Assembly (NCBI GenBank): GCA_949752745.1
Contig: OX457027.1
Location: 59,388,342-59,452,341 of the forward strand
DNA length: 64,000 nt
From: Protula sp. h YS-2021
Taxonomy: Eukaryota; Annelida; Polychaeta; Sabellida; Serpulidae
Reading direction: 5' to 3'
Made by a program: the position numbers and the translations under genes
Notes under the pieces: generated by a model
Told to the model about the DNA's origin: nothing
Database searches by the model: none
Seen by the model: the letters and a program-made list of their open reading frames with translations, nothing else
Shown: positions 51,201 to 62,344 of the stretch, piece after piece
Layout of the letters: every line of letters begins with the position of its first letter
How positions within the stretch are numbered: the first letter of the stretch is position 1

Positions 51201-53150
51201 CATGCGCAGTGGTCCGAAGAAAGAACCATGAATCGACGCAAGTTGAATAGAGATAAGAGTCGGGCATCGATGGGACTTAAATAAACATGCGTTCTGGTCC
51301 GAAATGCAAATCGCGCGTCAACGCAAGTTAAATAAACCTGCTCACTGGACCCAAAATGCGAACCGCGCATCAACGCAACCTAAAGAAACAGGTATACTGG
51401 TCCGAAATGCGAACCGGATATCAACGCAAATTAAATAAACATGCACACTGGTCCGAATTGCGAACCGCACATCAGCGCAAGTTAAATAAACATTTGCACC
51501 GGTCCAAAATAAGTACCGATCATCAACACAAGTTAAACAAATATGCGCAATGGTCCAAAATGCGAACCACGCATCAACACAAGTTAAAAAAACATGCGCG
51601 CTGGTCCGAAATGCGAACCGCACATCAACACAAGCTAAATAAGCAAGCACACTGGACCAAAATATGCACCGTGCATCAACGCAAGTTAAATAAACATGCG
51701 CACTATTTCGAAATGCGAACTGCCCATTGACGCAATTAAATAACATGCGCACTATTCAAAATAAGCACTGCGCATCAACGCAACTTAAATAAACATGCGC
51801 ACTGGTCCAGAATAAGAACCGCGCATCAACTCAAGTTAAAGAAATGTGCGCATTGGCCTGAAATAAGAACCGCGCATCGACGCACGTTAAATAAACGTAC
51901 GCAGTGGTTCGAAATGCGAACCACACGCGCCAACGTAAGTTAAATAAACATTTGCACTGGTCCAAAATAAGCACTGCGCATCAACGCAAGTTAAATAAAC
52001 ATACGCACTTCTCCGAAATTCGAACCGCGCATTAACGCAAGTTAAATTAACATGCGCTGTGGTTCGAAATGCGAACCACGCTCCAACGCAAGTTAAATAA
52101 ACTTGCGCACTGGTCCAAAATAAGCACTGCACATCACGCAAGTTAAATAAACATGCGCACTGGTCCGAAATTCGAACCGCGCATTAACGCAAGATAAATA
52201 AACATGCGTAATGGTCCGAAATTCAACTGCTCATCAACGCAAGTTGAATAAACATGCACACTGGTCCAAAATGCAAATCGCGCACCAACGCAAGTTAAAT
52301 AAAAATATGCACACGTCCAAAATAAGCACCGTGCATCAACGTAAGTTAAATAAACATGCAAAGTGGTCCAAAATGCGTACCGCGCATCAAGGCAACCTAA
52401 GGAAACTTGGGCTGTCCAAAATAAGTACCGCCCATCAACGCAAGTAAAATAAACATGTGCATTGGTATGGAATAAGAACCGCACATCAACACAAGGTAAA
52501 TAAACATGCGCACTGATCCGAAATAAGAACCGCACATCAACACAAGGTAAATAAACATGCGCAGTGATCCGAAATAAGAACCGCCCATCAACACAAATGT
52601 AATTAAACATGCGCATTGATCCGAAATAAGAACCGCACATCAACACAAGGTAAATAAACATGCGCACTGATCCGAAATAAGAACCGCACATCCACACAAC
52701 GTAAAAAACATGGGCGCTCGTCCGAAATGCGAACCGCACATCAACGCAAGTTAAATAAACATGTGCACTGTTCCAAAATGAGAGCCGCGCATCTACGCAA
52801 AATTAAATAAACATGCGCACTTGTCTGAATAAGAACCGCGCATCAAGGCAAGTTACATAAATATGCGCACTGGTCCGAAATGCGAGCGTTGTTTGAAGGT
52901 ATGTATGGCAGACTATCCAGTCTACCAGAGATACAAAAAATCTGTTTCCCATTTTTCTGGGAAAGAAATCTTTGTATGCATTTATCGGTCTATGTTCTGG
53001 TCCGGTGCTAAATTAATTATTGAGCTAGCTCTTTGCCGTCTCATCTTTTGAAGCCCAATTTTTCAGGAAAATTCCCTTGCTCATGCACGCTGGAATTGGT
53101 CTTATTGCTTTTCATAAGCTGGGACTTTGTCCTTGGACAAACTTGTTAAT
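48251..53150 (+). mobile_element. Composite repeat element, copy 1, with two internal tandem arrays
   Basis: In order: a palindromic start (CCAGCTTACGTTACACGTAAGCTGG), GTATTCC, a TTAG run, about ten copies of a unit of about 140 bp (48340-49640), a 51-bp minisatellite of about 45 copies (49640-49797 and 50593-52885), and a 3' segment (52978-53150) containing TAAGCTGGGACTTTGTCC. Copy 2 at 59708 has the same order and orientation. No transposase or reverse transcriptase is visible. The layout recalls non-autonomous bivalve elements with core tandem repeats (pearl/Helitron type), which is inference. Confidence 0.75.
49798..50592. mobile_element. TIR element nested in the 51-bp array
   Basis: The ends TGTCTCCCCC and GGGGGAGACA are inverse, each next to TA. 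It splits the 51-bp array. Inside are about three copies of a unit with CTTCGCAGTAAACATTTGCAC and CGTTTCGGAGATATCGCAAC, then a GGACAGACGG run near the right end. Confidence 0.75.
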
Positions 53151-53663
53151 ATTTCGCAGCGAATACTTGTTTACAATTGTTCCCATTCATCTGAATTTGA
53201 ATCAAATTTGAGTCAAACAACAATGTTGGAGCATAAAATTCTTTTCAATCCAATGATTAAGCTAATTGTGTAATTATCAGTTGTGTTCCTACCAAATATT
53301 TGTTTGATTTTAAAAGCGAGAAAGGTTTGAACAGGCTCTAGGCAAAATAACAAAGGATAATGCTAGTTGGCAATACAAGTTTGGCCTTTTGAATCCACAA
53401 ACACTCAGCGTCAAATCAGAATTCAAAACTGTGCACTTGCTCTAAATATGAACACAGCAGTATCGTAATATATGCTCTCTTATAGCTGTATCATAAGCTG
53501 TTATATAAATACTCTGTTGTGAACTAATTCGGTACTGTCATTGATTCGAATGTTTATGATACTATTAACAAATTGTTTGTGTAGTAATTCATGTAGATCA
53601 TTCAATGTTTTCCGAATACTGATGGCTATTTCGCTTGTTTGTTCATCATTGCTATGGATGTAG

Positions 53664-53795
53664 GCCATCTGCATTTCGCACATATTGAAAGTAAGGACGC
53701 TCTCCACGATATGTCCTATGTCTGCGTTGTATACAATCACGTTTTACGTGGGTTGGTACAAGGCGACGACCAAAAGATCATTCCAATAACTAGAA
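53664..53795 (+). CDS. Nrg: Neuroglian exon 6b: duplicated, alternative second half of Ig2
   Basis: The acceptor GATGTAG ends at 53663 and the donor is AGAA then GTAGGT at 53796; 132 nt, phase 1 on both sides, like exon 6a. It encodes GHLHFAHIESKDAL, MSYVCVVYN with the Ig cysteine, and LRGLVQGDDQKIIPITR. Against 6a it keeps the G-x-LHFA strand, YVC, LR and LVQGDDQ. In the seven LVQGDDQ codons five differ only at synonymous sites, a sign of purifying selection on an old duplicate rather than a recent or dead copy. Using both exons would keep frame but give two half domains, so mutually exclusive use is expected. An internal GTAAGG at 53691 is a possible cryptic donor. Confidence 0.85.
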
Positions 53796-56700
53796 GTAGG
53801 TATCGTTTCCTTTATAAAAAAGAGCGTCTTCTGCATGCACGTGCTAGCTTTTGTTTGAATTTGTAGTACTGTAATATCAAGGATTTAACAGCAAATAATA
53901 ACTGTAGATCAAAAACAGCTAACTGTGATTCAAAAGCTTCACGTAAAGTTTCAATCAATGTGTACCACGAATAACAATTACGTGTTAAATTGACTTGAGT
54001 ATGTGAAGAGAGAAAGAGAGAAAGAGATTTCAAATACTTTCAAAAAGATAAGGCAATTAAAATTCGTAATTCAGCGTTGTGATGATGTCATTTGTATAGC
54101 AAGAGAATGTATATTTCGTAACGCTTGCACTATTTTGCACGCTTGCAGAGCATGGAGTTTTCTTTTTATTACAAAAATAGACAGTGTAGTTTGGACATTG
54201 AACATGGCAGACGTCTTGTCTCTTTGTCAATTACTGTAAAGGTTTCAGTCTGAAGTGTGCTGGATGTTTTTTTTCTACATTGTATTATGATGTGTTAAGA
54301 GCTTTTTTCTGACCTTGCGTTGTGGATCATGAAAGGGCCAACCAAATTACCCCATAAACATAACCACAAAAAACAGAATGGGCCTTTGGATTGGGTGCCC
54401 CCGCCCCCAAATTATAGCAGTTTAAGTCAGGTAACTAATTGTTTTAGGTGGGAGAGAATGAAAAGTTAAAGGTTTGAAAATTTGCAAACGTATTTTGCTG
54501 TTCCTCCCAAATTGATCGTAACAATGAAAAATGCACCAGACTGAGACGGGCTTTGCTATTATGGTTCAATGTTAAAACTTTTGCGACATTTGACACAGTA
54601 GCGCAGTCTATCCTCGTTGGAATGTCACTATTTAGAGCGCAAAAACATTGCAGGTTATAATTACGTTTTTATAAACGATTGAATTGATTGAATGATTCCC
54701 CCAGAAGGTTGCATTTTAAGGAAGGTGTGTACTCATAGCAAATTGTGCAACATATGAAATACTCTATATAGAAGCTTTACGACTAGTAATGCGCTAATTA
54801 ATACCACATCTGTTCAGAAAAAAACTTTTTTAAATAATTGCAATGTAGATATGATAAATGGCACAGTTCTCCAAGTCAAGTTTCGTATGCCACCTATGCT
54901 ATCTAAAGCGTTTGTTGATTTTCAAGCAACTAGGTGATGTTTACATCACATTCGAATACCCAATTTTGATATAGAAAAGAGATTTTAACTTAATTGTTTA
55001 ATAAACACATTAAAAGAGGAACTGCTCGAATCCAACCATTCATCCCTATAAAGAACTGGAAATCAATTTGTATTTTAAGTCCTGCATTTTGTATTTCATT
55101 TAATGTTTTTCAGCCTTTTATGTGGAAATAACGAATAATGGTTCACGAACAACACTAGGTGTGTTAGTTTAATTCTGTTTAAAATATCATATCACTAACG
55201 TTGTTTAGTTGCGAAATGGTGTTTGGAATCGCAGTTACTATATATACATCTAACCAAATACATAGCAATATAAGGGATTAGATAAAACGAACTCCAATGT
55301 TATATTTTGTATTTGAAGTACGAATCAATGGAGACATAAGAAGAGGTAACGTTTTCTGGAAATCAATGTAAAAGACATTGTTGCACATTTAAAATTTCAA
55401 GATGTCTATATGATTCACGTTTGTACTTGTTTTTATATATAGCCCTTGAAAAACTTATTCTCAATTGCATGGCACAATAGGACGCGATATTTAGAAAATA
55501 AAATTTGTGGTGGCATAACTTAAGCGCCGATTTCTTCAATATCGAATGAGTTTATATTACTGAAGCAAGTATAATAGAAACCCGAGATAGAAGCATCGTA
55601 CCACCACGTAATAGCCGGGATAACTTTGAATCGTTCCATTCGAGTTGTGTTTAGTTAAAAGGAATTCCGCAAATAGGATAACTTTGAAATCAGCATACTT
55701 AGCTCATTGGTGGCCCTATTTGTGGGATTTCATTGTACTGGTAAATAAGTTCACTAAAAATACCGCGTACAAGTTAATCGATCAGATTGCCGTGGTCTTC
55801 ACCTTAATGAACATTGTCTGGTGTCAAAACGCCGGCGCTTTACCATCGGCGTTTCCGCTTCTTCTTTATCCAGATACCTAGTTTAGCATCTCGAACAGTA
55901 AAATGTCTGTGGAAGTTTCAATGCCATCTTATATTTGATATGTAATTAGCATTCTGAAATGAGCGGGCCTCAGCAAAGGCAGTTGCACTTTTTAGTCAGC
56001 GCTAGTTTTCTAGTTTTACTTTTTCTTTCAAAGGAGCCTGAAACTTACGCTTTGATTACATTGTCAACATTTGTATTAGCAATCTTCACAATAAGCGTAG
56101 CGCCAAAAATGTTGCACATATATGGTTGTGGTTACCACAGGATGATCATATGGCAGATATCTTCTAATGTATTGACCTTGGGTTCACTGCACAATTTTCA
56201 TTGGCTGCAATTCTTTACATGTGCTGACAAGGACTTCTAACCTTAACATATGGTCACGGCCTGGTCGGTCATAATTATCGATGGCCACAGTATAATGGTC
56301 TGTTCAATTTTCTTAAACCAAAAGTAAAAAAACGGCATAAGGCAAAACTTTTGAGGACCAATTTTGCTTAAGAAATTGTCTTTAAGGGCGTAAGGTGTTT
56401 TCGTTGAGGATACCAGACTTTTGGCTTTGGGATGAGCACCTTATGCTGCGTAAGCACATGAGTCACCTCATTGATATCGCAATGGGGCGAACGAACGGTC
56501 TTGACTTTCAAAGTCTGACGTAGCGCACGTAAAGAGTATTTTGCTAATTGGCCAATTGATTGGCACTTGATTGCTTACATAAGTACTTTTTGGTGGCTTA
56601 AGGAGTCGTTGTTAACGCCTTAAGGCGTTTTCCTTATGCTTTCAGGGCTTAAGCCGAAAAGCAGAAAGAAAAAAATACTATTTTATAGGACCGAAAAAAC

Positions 56701-57271
56701 ACTTTGCCTCATGACTTTTGGCTTAAGCAAAGTGAATAAGCCTTAATTCCATGTTATATGTGGTGGCCCATATAAATAGTGAACAGAAAGTAAAATCAGC
56801 TTGGTCACAATCACCGTCCACACTGGTCATGTAGTCAATATTTGAGAGGGTAAAGTTCTGGGCATTGCACATATGCATCATTTAGATGCGCTGTTAGACA
56901 TGTGGTTGCCATTTTACAATGAACATATTTACTCATATAGCTACGGTTTGACTAGGTTTTAAACGCCGCGGCGTGGTTTTTATAAGTGTTTTTTATGTGG
57001 AAGAAATACATAAATGCCATGTAGTTTTTGTGTCTTACATTTTGAATAATTAATAACAAAATCTAGAAGTTATTGAAAACTGTCAATTGACATTAATTTA
57101 ACATTAATTTTGCACAATAAAAACGTACATAATAATCATTGATTAAGCATTTTGCGTCCCCAAAATGAACACAGTCAACTTATTTCTTAGTAAATTTATT
57201 CAAGAAATAAGGTGTGATAGGCCGAGTTGGTGATGCTTTTATACAACAATGGATCCCATTTATTTTTTCAG
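53796..57271. other. Intron between exon 6b and Ig3
   Basis: AT-rich sequence with a short GA-rich stretch near 54006-54026 and a likely foldback element at about 56300-56745. I saw no third copy of the Ig2 half exon here by eye. A hydrophobic open frame starts at 55959 but has no usable phase-1 donor. Confidence 0.65.
56300..56745. mobile_element. Likely foldback element with CTTAAGCC phrases
   Basis: The left part (TTCAATTTTCTTAAACCAAAAGT, CATAAGGCAAAA) is mirrored by the right part (ACTTTTGGCTTAAGCAAAGTGAA, TTTGCCTCATG). Arms are imperfect. Confidence 0.5.
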
Positions 57272-57374
57272 CAACTCCAAATTATAAAGAACTACAGCTG
57301 AGGTGGCATTCAGAGACACCTAGGGTAGTCATAGAAGGTCAAACTCTAAAAATGAAGTGCATTTTCTCGGGATA
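57272..57374 (+). CDS. Nrg: Neuroglian exon 7: first half of Ig3
   Basis: The acceptor TATTTTTTCAG ends at 57271; the donor is GATA then GTAAGT at 57375. Entry phase 1, exit phase 2. It encodes TPNYKELQLRWHSETP, then VVIEGQTLKMKC with the first Ig3 cysteine, and ends in FSGY. It corresponds to the Ig2-Ig3 linker and B strand of neuroglian. It can receive either exon 6a or exon 6b in phase. Confidence 0.92.
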
Positions 57375-57640
57375 GTAAGTTAAAGAGAAATTCTTGTATT
57401 AAATTTGAAATTGTAAAAACAAAATCTATATAATAAAGTAAACTTGTTTTAAGGGGCTTCAGCGAAATATAAGGTTTCTGAAAGGACTTTACCATTATCC
57501 CTGCTGGTACCTCTTTTATTACTGTTTTTGTTTGTTTGTTTGTTGCTTAAAAAGGACTTACTCTTTAATAGCCTATGGTTAACAGCGTTTGAAATTTACT
57601 TTATTTATGTGATGAATTTTAATTATATTTTACTTTGAAG

Positions 57641-57828
57641 TCCAACACCGCAAGTGACATGGGAACGAGAAGGGGCGGAGCTTCCTGCAACCCATAAGAT
57701 CAACGACTATGGTTTAGAACTTGAAATACCGTCGGTTGAGTTTGAAGACTCGGGAAGATATGTGTGTGTAGCGCAGAACTCGATGCGTAGGAATCCCGCT
57801 AGGAAAACTCTGGAAGTGCGCGTAGAAG
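57641..57828 (+). CDS. Nrg: Neuroglian exon 8: second half of Ig3
   Basis: The acceptor TTTACTTTGAAG ends at 57640; the donor is GAAG then GTAAGG at 57829. Entry phase 2, exit phase 1. It encodes PTPQVTWEREGAELP with the core Trp, then LELEIPSVEFEDSGRYVC with the Asp-Ser-Gly-x-Tyr-x-Cys motif, and AQNSMRRNPARKTLEVRVE, the G strand leading into Ig4. PTPQVTW parallels the PLPQTVW segment of insect neuroglian. Confidence 0.95.
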
Positions 57829-58538
57829 GTAAGGTTTGTGCCACCCGAAATTTAGAAAAAAGGTTTCGGTACCAGCCTAACTGGTTCCGAAGAGCCTTTA
57901 TTTGTTGCATGCTGTTTGCTGGGTCTTAATGTTATGTCAGTGTTTGTCCTGTGTATCAGTGTCTCTCCTGTATGTCGATGTTTGGACTGCTTGCCAATGT
58001 TTGTACTCTTTGTCAGTGTTTGTACTGTATGTCAATGTTTGTTTTGTAAGTCAGTGTTTGTACGGTATGTCAATGTTTGTACTGTATGTCAGTGTTTGTA
58101 CTGTAAATGTTTGTTCTGTATACTAGTGTTTGAACCGTATGTCAATGTTTGGACTGTATGTCTGTATCTGTACTCTTTGTCAATGTTTGTACCGTACATC
58201 GATGTTTGTACTCTATGTCAATGTTTGTACTTATGTCAATGTTTGTGCTAGTATTTGAACTGTTTGTCAGTGTTTGTACTTTTTGTCAATGTTTGTTCTG
58301 TATGTCAATATCTGAACTGTATGTCAATGTACAGTGTGTGTGATGTTAAGGTTTTGATAGTATTACTTTTATTTATTTATTTTTTTTTTTTTGCATTTTC
58401 GTCTTTTCTTTGTGTTATCATTAAATAAGAAAATCCTATTAATTACTTTCGGAAAACTACTTATAAAACAATCATTTTTAGGCGATGTTATTTTAACTAC
58501 ATTCTATTCAATAAGGCTATTGTTGTTTTGTATTTCAG
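57829..58538. other. Intron between Ig3 and Ig4 with TGT-rich array
   Basis: A TGTTTG/TGTATGTCAA tandem array occupies about 57935-58330, followed by a T run at 58379-58393 and an AT-rich end. Confidence 0.8.
57935..58330 (+). repeat. TGT-rich tandem array
   Basis: About 20 imperfect copies of a unit near 19 bp (TGTATGTCAATGTTTGTAC) start about 105 bp after the exon 8 donor. Confidence 0.85.
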
Positions 58539-58657
58539 CTAAGCCGAAATGGATAAAAAAGCCGGATTCAGTGGACACATCAGAAGGAGAGACAGCGGAA
58601 TTCCGCTGTCAGGTTGCCGGAGCACCGAAGCCAGACATCACCTGGACACGCAATGGC
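58539..58657 (+). CDS. Nrg: Neuroglian exon 9: first half of Ig4
   Basis: The acceptor TTTGTATTTCAG ends at 58538; the donor is GGC then GTAAGT at 58658. Entry phase 1, exit phase 0. It encodes AKPKWIKKPDSVDTSEGETAE, then FRC with the first cysteine, GAPKPDITWTRNG with the core Trp. The next exon begins exactly at the loop after RNG. Confidence 0.95.
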
Positions 58658-58918
58658 GTAAGTTCATGAACTAGGGTCTATCTATACACGAACGACTTAA
58701 AACAGCTCGAGCTTTTAAGCGCTGCAGTCTGAAGGAGTAGTAACTGTACCTTTTCCATGCTATGTTTGTTTCACGATCTTCTGCAAACCAATAACAGTCG
58801 TTAAATCGTCTATTAAAAAACGAAGGAAACATTTGATATGACATGACTAGTCGCTTGAAGGCTTATTAAAACAAGAAAGTTTTGTAGAAAAGGTACTCAC
58901 TATGTGTGAAATAAGAGT

Positions 58919-59465
58919 CTAGGACATTTCCCACGGGGACTTTTCCCGCGGAGGACTTTACCCGCGTGGTCTTTTCCCGCGGATGAATAAAAAAACTAAC
59001 AAAAATATTATCTACAGGCTTTTATTGATATATTCGCACTTCACACTTGCATAATATTTGTTCGTACTACAATCATAGAAGCAGGCTGTCTTTTGCACGT
59101 GACCAGTACGTTAAGAGTCACAGTTCTACAGGTGCATCTGTATAATCCATCACAGGCCCCTGCAGCATAATCCACTACAACTTGTTGACAATAGAAAAAG
59201 AAACATCAGAGACGGGACATAACACAATTGAGAACGTGTGCTGCAAGTTTAAATCACCAAATAAAAATTGCAATAAATTAGTTTTATTTTTTATTAGTTT
59301 TTTTCATCCGCGGGAAATGTCCTAGGTCCGGAAAAGTCCTGGGTCGGGAAAAGCCTCCGCGGTAAAAGTCCCCGCGGAAAATATCCTAGGTCGGGAAAAG
59401 TTCTTCGCGGGAAAACTCCCCGCGGGTAAATTCGGCGTGGGAAAAGTCCCCCGGGAATTGTCCTG
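58919..59465. mobile_element. Foldback element with GGACTTTTCCCGCGG phrases
   Basis: The left end TAGGACATTTCCCACGGGGA and the right end read inversely ACAGGACAATTCCCGGGGGA align over more than 25 bp. Both ends consist of 16-19-bp phrases. The AT-rich centre has no coding capacity. Confidence 0.7.
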
Positions 59466-59707
59466 TTTCCGTGAAATAAACGTGATATTGCCATGATCAG
59501 CGCTATATCGTCACTGATACCATGGAAAATACAGCGAACGAGAAAGATTTGAATAACCTCCCCTGTATTTTTGCTGGATAATTCTTCCATGTTAGACTGT
59601 GTGTGATCCCCGCTATAGAGAGGTCTGTTTGTTGTCTGTAATGGCTTCGATGCCCCTGTACATATTTGCAAGTCGGTGATTTTAGCTGTGTGTCAGTACC
59701 TTACGTT

Positions 59708-61692
59708 CAGCTGTTATATGTTATACGTAAGCTGGGGTATTCCTGTCGGTTTGCGGATGGCGGCCGTTAGTTAGTTAGTTAGTTAGTTGTGTATTTAGTA
59801 AACTTTGTTTCAAAATGCATCTCCTCCTACAGTTTTGATCCAATGTCATTTATTTTTGGCATGAGGCATCCCTGAGGGGTCATGCATACGAGTTGTGCTT
59901 TCTTAGTCGATCGGGTGATTTTTGAATTTTTGAATAAAAAATGTTAAAATGTATATCCTCCTACATTTTTGATCCGCTGTTGTTCATTTTTGGCACGAAG
60001 CTCCCCTAAGTGGTCCTGCATACGAGTCATGCTTTTTAGTCGATTGAACAATTTTTGTATTTTTGGAGAATTTTTGAAGAAAAAACTTCAGGATGCATTT
60101 CCCCTATAGTTTTTAACCGATTTCATTTATTTTGGGTTTGAGGCATCCCTAAGTGGTCCTGCATACGTTTTGAGCGTTTTTAGTCGATCGGGTGATTTTT
60201 TAATTTTTGGGAAATTTTTGAAGAAAAAGGCTTCAAAATGCATTTCCTGCAAGGCTTCAAAATGCATTGCTTACGTGCTCTTGAATACCTCTTGTGCTTT
60301 TTGAGTCGATCAGGGGAGTTGTGGGGAATTTTTGAAGAAAAAAAATCAAAATGCATTTCCTGCTACAGTTTTTATCCGATTTCATTTATTTTTTGTATGA
60401 GACATCGCTAGCGCTAGGTGGGTCGGGCATACGGCTCGTGCTTTTTGAATCGATTTGGGAATTTCTGATTTTTGTGGGAAATTTTTGAAGAAAATTCATC
60501 AAAAGGCATCTTCTGCTGCAATTTTGATCCAATATCATTAATTTTGGGTGTGAGGCATGCTTTGAAGATCTTGAATACGGCTTGTGCTTTTTTAGTCGAT
60601 CAGGAAATTTTTGAAAAAAAAATCCGAAATGCATTGCCTGCTACAGTTTTTATCCAATTTCATTTATTTTTAGTATGAGCCGTCTGTAGGGGCTCATGCA
60701 TAAGGCTTGTGCTTTTTGAGTGATTTGAAAAACTTGTGAATTTTTGAGAAAAAAATGACATGCGAAACGGTCCGAAATACAGACCTCGCATCAACGCACG
60801 TTAACCAAGCTTGTGCAGTGGTCCAAAATGCGAAATGCGCATAAGTGCAAGTTAAATCAATATGCGCACTGGTCTCAAATGCGAACCGCGCATTAACGGA
60901 AGCTACATAAACGTGTGTACAGGTCTAAAATAAGTACCATGCATCAACGCAAGTTAAACATGCGCACTGGTCTGAAATGCGAACCGGGCATCAACGCAAG
61001 CTAAGTAAACATGCGCACTAGTCCGAAATGCGAACCCCGCATCTACGCGTTAAATAAACATTTGCACTGGTCTGAAATAAAAACCGCACATCAACGCAAG
61101 TTAAATAAACATGTTCGATGGTTCGAAATAATAACCCCGCATTAACGCAAGTTAAATAACATGGGCACTGGTCCGAAATGCGAACCGCGCATCAATGCAA
61201 GCTAAATAAACATGCGCACTAGTTCGAAATTCGAACAGAGAATAACGGAAAATTAATACATACAAAACATTGGAACTTAAATAGCAGAACTGCATTATAA
61301 ATGAAAAAATATGTACAGTAAGAATTAGAACCTTCACTTTTGAGAGTGCATGAGGTTCGAAACATTGACTCCACGTGCAGTTATTAATGAAGTCCTGCAC
61401 TCTGCACGCTACTCTACAGACTTCTAAAATCTTCCCTTTCTTCCCCCTTTCCCCTTTTTGTCCCCTTACAGTAGGCGCATGTTCCCCTGCCTGTGGTAAA
61501 TCTGTGTATGTATTTATCGGTCTACATGTATGTTCGAGTCAGTTGCTATATTAATTATTTAGCTTGCTCTTTGCCATCTCGTCTTTTGAAGCCCAATTTT
61601 TCAGGGAAATTCCCTTGCTCCTGCACGCTGGAATTGGTGTTATCGCTTTTCGTAAGCTGGGACTTTGTCCCTGTACAAAGTTGTTTATTAAT
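59708..61692 (+). mobile_element. Composite repeat element, copy 2
   Basis: Same order as copy 1: TACGTAAGCTGGGGTATTCC, TTAG run, about six copies of the 140-bp type unit (59805-60755), about nine copies of the 51-bp unit (60760-61235), and the shared 3' segment (61510-61692). The best-matched ends are the first 60 bp and the last 130 bp. Confidence 0.75.
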
Positions 61693-61808
61693 TTATGGTT
61701 ATGTGATGTTGTCCGGGCTGCATCTTATAGATAAAGCTCAAAATAAATGATTTAAATGATAACCGGATATGCGTTTTCAATAAGGTCTTATAAGGTTGTT
61801 ATCTTCAG

Positions 61809-61968
61809 GATGATCTGGAAAGCATTCCAAATCAGCGACGCACTATATATGAGAACGGCGAGCGGGTGGTGTACACGGGAGTGGCCGCCGAAGATGCCGC
61901 GGTTTTGCAGTGCAATGCCTCGAATAAGCATGGTTATATCTTCACCAACGCCTATCTGAACGTTCTCT
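61809..61968 (+). CDS. Nrg: Neuroglian exon 10: second half of Ig4
   Basis: The acceptor TTATCTTCAG ends at 61808; the donor is CTCT then GTGAGT at 61969. Entry phase 0, exit phase 1. It encodes DDLESIPNQRR, then AAEDAAVLQCNASNKHGYI with the second Ig4 cysteine and an N-A-S sequon, ending NAYLNVL. QCNASN-HGY is strongly conserved in the L1 family at this position. Copy 2 of the composite repeat lies in the intron just upstream. Confidence 0.95.
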
Positions 61969-62344
61969 GTGAGTGTACGACAGCATATGGTATAAAATGT
62001 GACTGCATCTAGTTACCTCCCTGTTCCTGGAATTGTGTTTAAACAAAGGCGTTAAAGGTCAGGAAAAAATAGTTTTTTTTCCTCGCCTTTAAGGTCGATA
62101 TAACTGAAGTAAAAAGGTGAATAGTCGAGTTTTGTAAAATGTCATTTTTAACTTCGTAAGCCAGATGGATTTTTTTCACCCCCCTCCCCCATTTGAAATG
62201 ATAAAAGTTATGGCACAAAGCCGAGTGCCTAATGTGTTGCATGATGTGCTCTGCACTGCCGTAAACACGCAAGATCGAATGTTATCTCGCATAATGTCTT
62301 GCGAATTCTAGAGCTTCTCAAAACACGGTCTCTTTATTTACCAG
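61969..62344. other. Intron between Ig4 and Ig5
   Basis: A 376-bp intron. Apart from a short C-rich run near 62180-62190 I see nothing in it. Confidence 0.85.

Larger units (their letters stand above)
46587..53663. other. Intron between alternative exons 6a and 6b
   Basis: Most of it is copy 1 of the composite repeat (48251-53150) with a nested TIR element. About 1.66 kb before it and 0.5 kb after it are AT-rich and without recognisable features, so the two exons lay close together before the insertion. Confidence 0.75.
58658..61808. other. Intron splitting Ig4
   Basis: It holds a foldback element with GGGAAA-type phrases (58919-59465) and copy 2 of the composite repeat (59708-61692). The last 115 bp before exon 10 are unique-looking. 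Confidence 0.75.

Noticed and set aside
50726..52739. Long open frames on both strands (up to about 198 codons) in 50.7-52.7 kb
   Set aside because: They follow the 51-bp tandem unit, which is divisible by three; the frames repeat the unit and start and stop where copies have indels.
55959..56240. Open frame starting MSGPQQRQLHFLVSASF as a late alternative start before Ig3
   Set aside because: Leader-like, but no usable phase-1 donor before the frame closes.
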